The position numbers and the translations under genes were made by a program. Under the pieces are notes generated by a model, which was not told the DNA's origin, did no database searches, and saw only the letters and a program-made list of their open reading frames with translations. 64,000 nucleotides of DNA from Pseudovibrio sp. Tun.PSC04-5.I4 (GTDB lineage Bacteria; Pseudomonadota; Alphaproteobacteria; Rhizobiales; Stappiaceae): positions 1,571,001 to 1,635,000 of the forward strand of contig NZ_FNLB01000006.1 of the NCBI RefSeq assembly GCF_900104145.1, read 5' to 3'. Of the stretch, positions 56,755 to 64,000 are shown piece by piece. How positions within the stretch are numbered: the stretch's first letter is position 1; each line of letters opens with the position of its first letter.

Positions 56755-56815
56755 GAGCCAACAACACTCTCTTAGTTTTCCAGCTCCTGGACCCAAAAAC
56801 TCTGCCGACGCACAG
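56755..56815 (-). repeat. Right terminal inverted repeat of the IS3 element
   Basis: Inverse of the left repeat at 55305-55366, with a few mismatches. Confidence 0.85.
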
Positions 56816-56906
56816 TCTTTGCCTTAGGGCTAATGCTTATTGTTAAATACGAATAAATCTGCTTGTTTTTAGATTATCTAATATACCCTTTTACCAGAGT
56901 TTGCCT

Positions 56907-58721
56907 ATGCATGGCGTCCCCTTGTTCTTCTTACGCGTACTGTTCGCTGTTTTCTTGCTGTGTGGATTGAGCGTTACATCTGTGTTGGCCCAAACGGCCT
57001 CTAAAACTGTCCGCGTTGGCATTCTCGCGTATCGCGGAAATCTGGCATCGCAACGCACATGGGCACCAACTATAGAACATCTGCGACGCACACTCACGGA
57101 TGTGAATTTTTCCTACCTACCGCTCACCTTACAACAGATTGCCGAGCAAGCGGATCAGTTGGATTTCATTGTAACCAACCCAGGTCATTCCTTTCAGCTG
57201 GAACGGATTGCTGGCGTCAGCCGCATTGCCAGCGCTCGTTCACGGGTCAACAAAAATCAGATGCAGGACCTTGGTTCAGTGATTTTTGTACGGGCGGACA
57301 GTGCGATTAAGACTGTAGGGAACTTGAAAGACACCCGCGTGGGCGTCGTCTCCACCGAAGCATTTGGCGGATATCTGGCTGCTCTAAACAGTGTAAAGCA
57401 AAGCACTGGGGCGGACCCGAACTTTCGGGTTCAGACCCTAGGATTTCCGCAGCAAAACGTGGTGGATGCGGTGCTAAATGGAGAGGTGCAAGTGGGCATT
57501 ATCCGTACCTGCCTGCTGGAAAGTCTGAGCGAATCTGGAAAACTGGACCGCACGCGGGTTCGGGTGATCGGCGAGAAAAGTGATCCGAACTTTGTATGCT
57601 CCAGTACGACACAACTTTACCCAGGTTGGGCGTTTTTGAAAGTGTCCGGTGTTTCGCCAGATCTTGCTACACGTATCACACAAGCGTTACTCTCAATGCC
57701 TAAAAATCCCTCCGCTGATAAATGGCTAGGTCATTCCTCTTGGATTGCGCCAGTCTCCTACGCCAGTGTTGAAACCGTTTACCGGGAGCTCAGCCTCTAC
57801 CCATACAACAAAAACTTGCGGCAAACCCTGAAGGCCTGGGTGGAACGCAATTACATTTTACTAGGTGTTGTAATCATCCTGTGCGGTGCCTTTATGCTGC
57901 ATGTGGGCCACATAGAATTTTTGGTACGCAGACGCTCGCGGCAATTGGAAACTGCCGGTGATCAACTGACTGAGGCATTGCAAAGAAACCTGATACTGGA
58001 AAATGAACTTGCCCATGCGGGGCGTGTATCTTCCCTGAATATCCTCGCGGGCAGTCTGGCGCATGACCTGAAGCAACCGCTAGGGGCTATTTCAACATTT
58101 TCCTTCAGCCTGTTGCAACGGTTAGAGCGAGGGACTGCGGACAAGGAAACCTTGCAGAAGCATTTGACCCGCATATCGCAACAAGCCAACCGGGCCTCAG
58201 ACTTCATCAACTCCATGCGCAGCTTCCTCAACAAACAGCCAGAGGCCCGCTCTCGTGTGGACCTGCGTGATCTGATTGATGAATCCGTTATGCTCATGCG
58301 CACCTTTGCAAGCAAACATGGCTGTCAGTTGGAGTGGCACCGGCCAGTGATGCCGGTACCGGTGTGTTGCGATGATGTGCAGCTGCGGCAAGTGGCGGTG
58401 GTTCTGCTGCAAAACGCGCTGGACGCCACCGTCGAAGCCGGGTTGGAAGAAGGCACGATCACCATCCAGATGGAAACCACCCAGACCCAGTGCTCGGTGC
58501 TGGTGTGTGACGAGGGGGTTGGCATTCCCGAGGAGCTGAAGGAGCGTGTGTTCGAGCCGTTCTATTCCAGCAAAGGCAGCCTTGGGCTGGGCTTGGCAAC
58601 GGCCATGAGCATTGTTGACAGCCATGAAGGGACGTTAACCCTAAACGACCGCAACCCCCAAGGCACCTGCGCAACAGTGACCTTGCCATTAGATATTTCT
58701 TCAACCGGGGGAACCCAATGA
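56907..58721 (+). CDS. TtrS-like sensor histidine kinase with PhnD-type periplasmic domain
   Basis: 604 residues. A signal/anchor (FFLRVLFAVFLLCGLSVTSVLA) is followed by a periplasmic PhnD-like binding domain, residues about 35-290 (VRVGILAYRGNLASQRTWAPTIEHL, LDFIVTNPGHSFQLERIAG, VVSTEAFGGYLAA). One membrane helix (YILLGVVIILCGAFMLHVG) leads to HisKA with H386 in AGSLAHDLKQPLGAIS and a HATPase (CDEGVGIPEELKERVFEPFYSSKGSLGLGLA). The layout equals TtrS, the tetrathionate sensor. No tetrathionate reductase is nearby, so the ligand is open. The chosen ATG has a weak Shine-Dalgarno; a TTG two codons earlier is possible. Confidence 0.88.
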   Translation: MHGVPLFFLRVLFAVFLLCGLSVTSVLAQTASKTVRVGILAYRGNLASQRTWAPTIEHLRRTLTDVNFSYLPLTLQQIAEQADQLDFIVTNPGHSFQLERIAGVSRIASARSRVNKNQMQDLGSVIFVRADSAIKTVGNLKDTRVGVVSTEAFGGYLAALNSVKQSTGADPNFRVQTLGFPQQNVVDAVLNGEVQVGIIRTCLLESLSESGKLDRTRVRVIGEKSDPNFVCSSTTQLYPGWAFLKVSGVSPDLATRITQALLSMPKNPSADKWLGHSSWIAPVSYASVETVYRELSLYPYNKNLRQTLKAWVERNYILLGVVIILCGAFMLHVGHIEFLVRRRSRQLETAGDQLTEALQRNLILENELAHAGRVSSLNILAGSLAHDLKQPLGAISTFSFSLLQRLERGTADKETLQKHLTRISQQANRASDFINSMRSFLNKQPEARSRVDLRDLIDESVMLMRTFASKHGCQLEWHRPVMPVPVCCDDVQLRQVAVVLLQNALDATVEAGLEEGTITIQMETTQTQCSVLVCDEGVGIPEELKERVFEPFYSSKGSLGLGLATAMSIVDSHEGTLTLNDRNPQGTCATVTLPLDISSTGGTQ

Positions 58722-59407
58722 CCAATCAACACCTTGCCTCACACTTTGGCGCGGGCTCCGAGCCTGTCATTATCATCATAGATGACGATGACGCCATGCG
58801 AGAAGCGCTGGTGTGTCTGGTAGAATCCGTCGGTTTAAATGCGGTTGATTTTGCGCGGGCAGATGACTTCCTTGCCTCCAGCTTGCGCCCCTGTGTCGGT
58901 GTGATTATTACAGACATGCGCATACCCGGCACCAGCGGTTTGGGTCTGCTCGAGAAGCTGCGTGCGTCTGGCCAACACCTACCGGTGATCGTCATCTCCG
59001 CCTTTGCCAACCTACGCGATGGCGTGCGCGCCATGAGCCTTGGCGCAGTAGACGTGTTGGAAAAGCCGTTTGATGAACAAAGCCTGCTGGACAAACTTCA
59101 GGACCTGATAGGCCAAACGCGGGATAGAGCCGGCCAATGCTGCCTCACCGCACAAGCAAAGATGAAGATGAAGATGGACAGGCTCACCAATCGCGAGCGC
59201 GAAGTGATGGGGTATCTGGCACAAGGTCTGCAAAATAAAAACATCGCCAACGCCTTAGGTCTCAGCGTAAAAACGGTAGAGATCCACCGCCACAACGTGC
59301 TCAACAAGCTGGAAGTGCATACCCTGGTGGATGTGTATCAACTGGCCCAAAGTGCTGATCGTGCGACAGGAACTGGGCGCTGCTGCGGTGTTGAGGCGGT
59401 GGGATAG
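58718..59407 (+). CDS. FixJ/TtrR-type response regulator
   Basis: 229 residues. The receiver domain has DDDDAM, D66 in IITDMRIPGTSG, and the conserved lysine in VLEKPFDEQSLL. The LuxR-type HTH is LTNREREVMGYLAQGLQNKNIANALGLSVKTVEIHRHNVLNKL. It overlaps the kinase gene by ATGA, so the two are made together. The C-terminal 20 residues (DRATGTGRCCGVEAVG) look like an unrelated tail, perhaps acquired when flanking DNA was rearranged. Its target genes are not seen; downstream lie only dead IS3 pieces. Confidence 0.92.
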   Translation: MTNQHLASHFGAGSEPVIIIIDDDDAMREALVCLVESVGLNAVDFARADDFLASSLRPCVGVIITDMRIPGTSGLGLLEKLRASGQHLPVIVISAFANLRDGVRAMSLGAVDVLEKPFDEQSLLDKLQDLIGQTRDRAGQCCLTAQAKMKMKMDRLTNREREVMGYLAQGLQNKNIANALGLSVKTVEIHRHNVLNKLEVHTLVDVYQLAQSADRATGTGRCCGVEAVG

Positions 59408-59439
59408 GAAACGGGTATACTACAAAACGTAGGGAACTG

Positions 59440-60212
59440 ATCATGAGTGTTGGTCGGGTTGTAGTGTTGAATGCAGAAAGCATTGCAATTGGCAGGATTA
59501 GGATTTCTTCATTGATAAAAAAGGATGGGCATTCAAACAATTTATCCGAGTCCTAACACCTCTAAACCCGCACTGGGGGCACAAATTCCACCCTTATCTC
59601 CTGCGTGATGTGATGGTCACAAAGCCCAATCAGGTCTGGGCTGACGACATTTCTTAAATCCCCATGGCGAAAGGGTTCACCTACCTGACTGCAATCATCG
59701 ACTGGTACTAGCGCAAGGTGCTGAGCTGGAAGCTATTCATCACCATGGAGGTTAGCTTTTGCATCGAAGCTTAGAAGGAAGGGTGCGCCAAACAGGGAAA
59801 CCCGGAATTTTTCAACTCTGACCAAGCTCTCAGTTCACCAGCATCGACTTCACAAATATCCTTAAGCGCGAGAAAATCAAAATCTCCATGGATGGCAAAG
59901 GGACTTGACGCGACAACGCGCTTCTCGAACCGCTCTGGTGTACCATCAAATACGAGGAGGTTTATCTCCAAGCGTAATCATCCGTAGCACAGGCAAGAAA
60001 ACCCATAGGAAATTACATAACCTTCTATAACAAGACCCGCCCACATTCATCGATTGACTGGCAGACATCGGATCAGGCTTATTACAACCAAACGCCGCAC
60101 ATAACTCACCCGGCAGCACGACCAAAACAAAGCCACTCACGAACGACGTTCAATGATCCAAACAAACCGAACCACTCTTACTCATACGAATCGTGGGCCG
60201 CAATAGTGTTCG
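59440..60212 (+). pseudogene. IS3-family transposase OrfB remnant
   Basis: Plus-strand fragments in several frames: IGRIRISSLIKK, MGIQTIYPSPNTSKPALG, HPYLLRDVMVTKPNQVWADDIS, IPMAKGFTYLTAIIDWY, RKVLSWKL, GNPEFFNSDQ, ISMDGKG, TIKYEEVYLQA, IGNYITFYNKTRPHSSIDWQTSDQAYYNQ. They follow the order of an IS3-group integrase core with the DDE sites recognisable but interrupted by many stops and shifts. It starts about 30 bp after the response-regulator gene. Confidence 0.8.
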
Positions 60213-60224
60213 AATAAATACCAA

Positions 60225-60378
60225 AGGCGGTTGTCCAAACATAGCTTCCAAGTACCGCTGATCGGACAAGGTAACTGTTACGACAATTCCATGGTCGAGA
60301 CGTTCTGCAAATCTCTCAAGGCAGAATTGGTCTGGCCCAACACTGCCAAAGAAACCGGAACACAAGCCTAGCAAGAAC
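60225..60378 (+). pseudogene. Second IS3-family transposase fragment
   Basis: QGNCYDNSMVETFCKSLKAELVW matches the region round the last catalytic Glu of IS3-group OrfB proteins (GNCYDNAxxExFFxxLKxE), then ends at a TAG. The remainder is missing. It lies between the first remnant and the giant repeat-protein gene. Confidence 0.7.
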
Positions 60379-60402
60379 AGAAAAAATCACCACACGATCC
60401 TT

Positions 60403-63400
60403 CTATTTCTTACCACGGCCAGTACTGTCTTTGCTCGCTGCTTTACCCTTGCCTTTGCGCTTCAGCATATTTTTGAGCTTATGGCGTTTTGAGCCTTGGA
60501 CAGCTATGAGTTTTTCCATTTTTTCAAGGTTCTCTCGCAGTTTCTCCATCTCGGTTTTAGCTTTTCTGACATAACCTTCATCTAAATAGAATTTTGCTTG
60601 GCGTCCCGCATGGCTTGCAAGAGAGTAGTATTTTTTAAATTCACTCTGCTCTTCAGCGTCTTTTATGGTGTCGCGCTTGCTATTTAGCGAGAGGATCTTG
60701 TCAGAGGCCTGATCAATATCCTTCCGATAGCCTGGAACTCTCCTGGAAGTTTGCAAGCCAACTTCATGTGCTGATTTCAATGCGTCCAAAGTAATCTGCA
60801 GGTTTTCAAGTGCGTCTTGTGCACCGTCGTAATTTTTACGCGCTAACTGTAACTCTGCGTCGTCTCCATATTCATTCGCTTTGTCGCACATGTTTTTGTA
60901 GACACCTGCTTCACCCTTATCGATAAGATCGTCTGCGTTACCCAGAGCACGCTCCAGCTTTTTCGATAACGACCTTAGATCAAAGGTAAGCTTATCCTCG
61001 CGCTCTTCATCTGTATTTTCAAAGCTATCAGAGTGACCACGAACATCGTCATCACCTCCCGCCAATTTATCTTCCTCCGCAGCGGTTTCTTCAGCTGCAG
61101 TTTCTTTCTCAACTTCGTCACCTTTTCCTTTACGCTTGAGCTTGTTCTTGAGCCTGTGACTGGCAGATTTTTGGAGTTCGAGGAGGACTTCCATTTCCAC
61201 TAAGTACTCTCGCAACTTGTCCATCTCAGTCATAGCTTGTCTAACCTGACCTTTACTTAGGAGAAGCTTGGCCTGAAAGGCAGCTTGAGTGGCACGTGCG
61301 TAATACCCATCAAACTCGCTCAACTCGTCGTCATCATTTATAGTATCTCGTTTACTATTAAACGCTGCGATTTGATCGCTGATCTGATCAATTTCTTCCT
61401 GAGACGCGAGAGCAATCTTGGAGGTTTCCACGCCAACTTTGTAAGCTGCGTCTAGTGTACCCAGCGTCACTTTTAAATTTATCAATTCGGCCTCGGCATA
61501 CTCAAAGTATCCATCTTCAAATAGCCTTTGAGCTTCGGCTGCATATTCATTGGCTTTGACGAGCATGCCTAAATATACGCCCTGCTCTTTCTTGTCCTTA
61601 AGCTCTCCTTGAAGCGCTTCATATTCACTAAGCTTTTGCTGGGCTTCATTGATCGTTTTTCCCAGCACTCCAGGGTCATTTGCCAAAGGCTCCACTTGCT
61701 TCAATAGATCCCGCAATAGATCCATGTGATTGAGGATCTCATTGATCTCATTGTCCGGGCCGGCACGATCACCTGCTTTGATCTGCGCAAGAGCTTTATC
61801 AATAGTTTTCAGAGCGGAACGTTGAGCAGTATCAAACGCAGTAAGTAGGTTTGGTTCATGTTCAAGACTTGATCGTGCTTCGTAAATACTCGAAATATCA
61901 GCCTGGTACACACCAAATCCTTCAGCGAAGGACCTTCGCTCTCCTTCGTAGACCAAGTCAGCATCTTCAAATGCTGCATCTACCGCAGCGACTGCATCTT
62001 CGACGACCACAAGTAGCTCTCGCCCTTTTACAGCATCATTTTTTTCAGCAGCTGTTTGCATTTCAGCAATACGCTCTATTGCAGCATCACAGGCAGTTTC
62101 AAAGCTCGTGAGATCAACCTCCCAGTCAACAAACTTCTCCGCGTTACCTTGAGTTTTCTCAATCATTTTCTGGTAGTAAGTTGCTCTCGCATTCAGAACT
62201 TTCGTTATGGAAGTAATCAACTGTTTGCTGACATTGTAAATGTCGCCCATACGCGCGTAAGCATTTTGCGCTTCGCTCAGCGCTGCATTCATACCTTTAA
62301 TGACAGCGGTTCGATCACCTTCATCCGTACCATCATACAAATTACTCGCATGAAAAATATTTGACTGTGCTGACTCATAAAGTTCGTTAAATAGCCATTC
62401 ATACTCTCCGGTACAAAACTCTGACCATTGTTCATATGCACCAGGCACAACATCATGAAGTTTCTGAACCTCTGCATAGATGCCATCTTTTTCTTTAGTA
62501 AAGTAGATCGTTTCTGCATAACGCTTAGCTTCATCAGAAGCAGCTTCAATGGCAGAAATCGCCTCTGCCGTTTGGATTGCATCGCTCATAGAGGCGAGGT
62601 GTTTTTCTATCTCATTAGCCTGATTTTCAGCATTATTCCCATTCCCATCTCGAATAGATGCAAGTGCCTTCTCAACACCGGCGAATGCGGCATCACTGGC
62701 CTTTTCAAAGGTTGACAAAAGACCATCATTTGCTTCCACGGCAGAGATTTTTTTATGCAGGACAGAATGCTCTGATTGAAGATCTGATATGTGGAGGATC
62801 AAGTCAGTTCGGACATCTTGCAACACATTTCGTGTTTCGGCTCCTGCCTGTAGGAGTGTCGCCCTGTCTACCTCTGCTTTATCAAGAGCATCTCGCGCTT
62901 CAGGTGCGTCTGATGCGTCGATGGCCCTTTTCAAATTTGCAATATTTTCCATCGCAGCCAGATAGGCATTATCGAATGCGGACAAGTCGAGATTCCAGTC
63001 GGAAAACTCTTCCCGCACTTTGTAAATATCCTCAAATGCGGAAGCATAGTAGTCTGCCCCTTGGTTAATACCTTTCAGCTGAGAAGCAAGAATTTGCTTG
63101 CTGACCTGGAAGGCATTCTGCATTTCAATAAGGGCTTGTTTTGCTTCAGATATGGGAGCCTTCATACTTCCAAGAAACAAACTCTCCTTCATAGTTGCCA
63201 CTGATGGATTGCCAATTATCTGGTCGGCGCTATCAAACCAGTCGTTCGCTTCTGAAAGATTTTCCACTGCCGTTTCATGTGCGGCCTGGAACAGTTCAGC
63301 GTACTCCCCCTCACAGAAATGCTCCCAAGTATTTTTTCCGGTTTGAACAGCGTTTGTGAGTTGTTCTACATCTGTTCGAAGAATTGCCAACTGTTTCGCA

Positions 63401-64000
63401 AACAGGTCCAAATCCTCTGCATTTTCAGGAGCTGGATTTTCTGCTTCAGCTGAAACAGCAGACCGTTTTCCATTACGCTTTTTCTTACGCGGAGGTTTGG
63501 TAATAAATTGCTCAAGGTTGGCTAAAGCTTGCTTGAGGTCGGCCAAAGCTCCTCTGGTATCCTTCACTTTGTGCAGACCTAAAAGCGTTTCAGCTTCGTG
63601 GGCATAGTCGCTAGCAATATTGCTGTAGCTGAAGAATTCACCCAATATATCTGCATCTGTGATATTCGACTTAAAATTATCAAACGCCGCAATCCGATCT
63701 TTTGCTTCCTGTAAATCGACGAGAAAACCTTCAACCTTGGCAGCTGTATTGACACCCCGTTCATAAGCAGTTTCAAGGTCGTTTAGCGTTATTCTTGCAC
63801 TGTCGACAGCATCATTAGCCACTTCATACTTTTCCCGCGTGAATAACACCTTTGCTTGATCAACATACGCCACGGCTTTGTCATACATATATTCAAAGAT
63901 GGTCAATTCTTCTTTGTCTTTGAACTCGCTTTTATGGTTCTTAAACTCCTCAATTTCCTGCTTAAGGCTATCAACGGTTTCCATAAAATCTTCGGCACTT
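60403..64000 (-). CDS. Giant helical repeat protein (at least 1193 residues, open at window edge)
   Basis: From an ATG at 63984 the frame gives 1193 residues; it is still open to 64000, so the real start may lie outside. Almost wholly alpha-helical, Glu/Lys/Ala-rich, no signal peptide or membrane helix seen. Two module types repeat in the order A-B-B-A-A. A (about 1-165, 768-940, 985-1165) shares DKxExxxYxxMxxKAxEYxxxA and a later AFNSKRDTIxDxxExSEFxxYY. B (about 196-490, 491-765) shares FCxGEYxxLF and VSKQxxxS. A modules end in basic tails (KPPRKKKRNGKRS, HRLKNKLKRKGKG, HKLKNMLKRKGKG); an acidic linker joins A2 and A3. Family not recognised; structural or scaffold role is inferred. Confidence 0.8.
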   Translation of the reverse strand, partial: SAEDFMETVDSLKQEIEEFKNHKSEFKDKEELTIFEYMYDKAVAYVDQAKVLFTREKYEVANDAVDSARITLNDLETAYERGVNTAAKVEGFLVDLQEAKDRIAAFDNFKSNITDADILGEFFSYSNIASDYAHEAETLLGLHKVKDTRGALADLKQALANLEQFITKPPRKKKRNGKRSAVSAEAENPAPENAEDLDLFAKQLAILRTDVEQLTNAVQTGKNTWEHFCEGEYAELFQAAHETAVENLSEANDWFDSADQIIGNPSVATMKESLFLGSMKAPISEAKQALIEMQNAFQVSKQILASQLKGINQGADYYASAFEDIYKVREEFSDWNLDLSAFDNAYLAAMENIANLKRAIDASDAPEARDALDKAEVDRATLLQAGAETRNVLQDVRTDLILHISDLQSEHSVLHKKISAVEANDGLLSTFEKASDAAFAGVEKALASIRDGNGNNAENQANEIEKHLASMSDAIQTAEAISAIEAASDEAKRYAETIYFTKEKDGIYAEVQKLHDVVPGAYEQWSEFCTGEYEWLFNELYESAQSNIFHASNLYDGTDEGDRTAVIKGMNAALSEAQNAYARMGDIYNVSKQLITSITKVLNARATYYQKMIEKTQGNAEKFVDWEVDLTSFETACDAAIERIAEMQTAAEKNDAVKGRELLVVVEDAVAAVDAAFEDADLVYEGERRSFAEGFGVYQADISSIYEARSSLEHEPNLLTAFDTAQRSALKTIDKALAQIKAGDRAGPDNEINEILNHMDLLRDLLKQVEPLANDPGVLGKTINEAQQKLSEYEALQGELKDKKEQGVYLGMLVKANEYAAEAQRLFEDGYFEYAEAELINLKVTLGTLDAAYKVGVETSKIALASQEEIDQISDQIAAFNSKRDTINDDDELSEFDGYYARATQAAFQAKLLLSKGQVRQAMTEMDKLREYLVEMEVLLELQKSASHRLKNKLKRKGKGDEVEKETAAEETAAEEDKLAGGDDDVRGHSDSFENTDEEREDKLTFDLRSLSKKLERALGNADDLIDKGEAGVYKNMCDKANEYGDDAELQLARKNYDGAQDALENLQITLDALKSAHEVGLQTSRRVPGYRKDIDQASDKILSLNSKRDTIKDAEEQSEFKKYYSLASHAGRQAKFYLDEGYVRKAKTEMEKLRENLEKMEKLIAVQGSKRHKLKNMLKRKGKGKAASKDSTGRGKK

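Larger units (their letters stand above)
55305..56815 (-). mobile_element. IS3-family insertion sequence with long terminal inverted repeats
   Basis: About 1.51 kb. Outer ends CTGTGCGTCGGCAGAG at 55305 and its inverse ending at 56815; the inverted repeats run about 61-62 bp with only a few differences (55305-55366 against 56755-56815). It contains orfA and orfB overlapping by 4 bp. Both frames are open, so it may be active. No clear target duplication is seen at the flanks. Confidence 0.88.

Noticed and set aside
56816..56850. AGGGCTAATGCTT shared with the IS6 remnant at about 47809
   Set aside because: Thirteen matching bases with no further similarity on either side; likely chance.
1..64000. 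CRISPR array
   Set aside because: No regularly spaced direct repeats of 25-40 bp were seen anywhere in the window.

Overview
The window looks like the chromosome of a marine alphaproteobacterium, most likely Pseudovibrio or a close relative in Stappiaceae. This is inferred from protein character and gene order, not from a search. Two alphaproteobacterial core blocks are recognisable: (i) ftsB-pdhA-pdhB-pdhC-lpdA-lipA-ratA, then cinA/pncC, ispDF and dusB-ntrB-ntrC-ntrY-ntrX-trkA-dat; and (ii) mfd-sdhE / recG / DUF502 / glmS-glmU.

Layout. 1-10255 (minus strand): partial D-amino-acid aminotransferase, trkA, the NtrYX and NtrBC nitrogen two-component systems (split here by an inserted DJ-1/PfpI gene) and dusB. 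10485-12847 (plus): ispDF, pncC and a small secreted protein. 12950-17371: ratA, then an alpha/beta-hydrolase gene broken by a 2.76-kb IS91-type element that carries a tyrosine recombinase and a Y2/HUH transposase. 17442-25692 (minus): lipoate and pyruvate dehydrogenase genes with a family-17-like glycosyltransferase and a 92-residue membrane protein inserted, preceded by ftsB. 25899-36978: mfd, sdhE, recG, DUF502, DUF454, glmS, glmU. 37202-44467: a SPOR-like coiled-coil protein, a DMT exporter, a CcdA-type protein, UspA, and a fused TRAP permease with its TAXI binding protein. 45292: tRNA-Lys(UUU).

From about 46.5 kb the character changes to accessory DNA. Decayed helicase and IS6 pieces lie at 47.1-47.9 kb. 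Next come a PAS/GAF-like protein and a divergent GntR regulator with a textbook FadR-type operator. These precede an operon of an 11-TM membrane protein, a Tat-exported metallo-beta-lactamase-fold enzyme and a COG0523 metallochaperone GTPase carrying a large unrecognised N-terminal domain. This operon is flanked by an IS630 remnant and an intact-looking IS3 element with about 60-bp terminal inverted repeats. A TtrSR-like two-component pair (PhnD-like sensor kinase plus FixJ-type regulator) follows, then two dead IS3 transposases. A giant helical repeat protein of at least 1193 residues, with module order A-B-B-A-A, runs off the right edge.

The best candidate for an undescribed system is the 49.1-54.6 kb cassette: regulator, operator, membrane protein, Tat-MBL enzyme and metal-GTPase. 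The giant A/B repeat protein is second.
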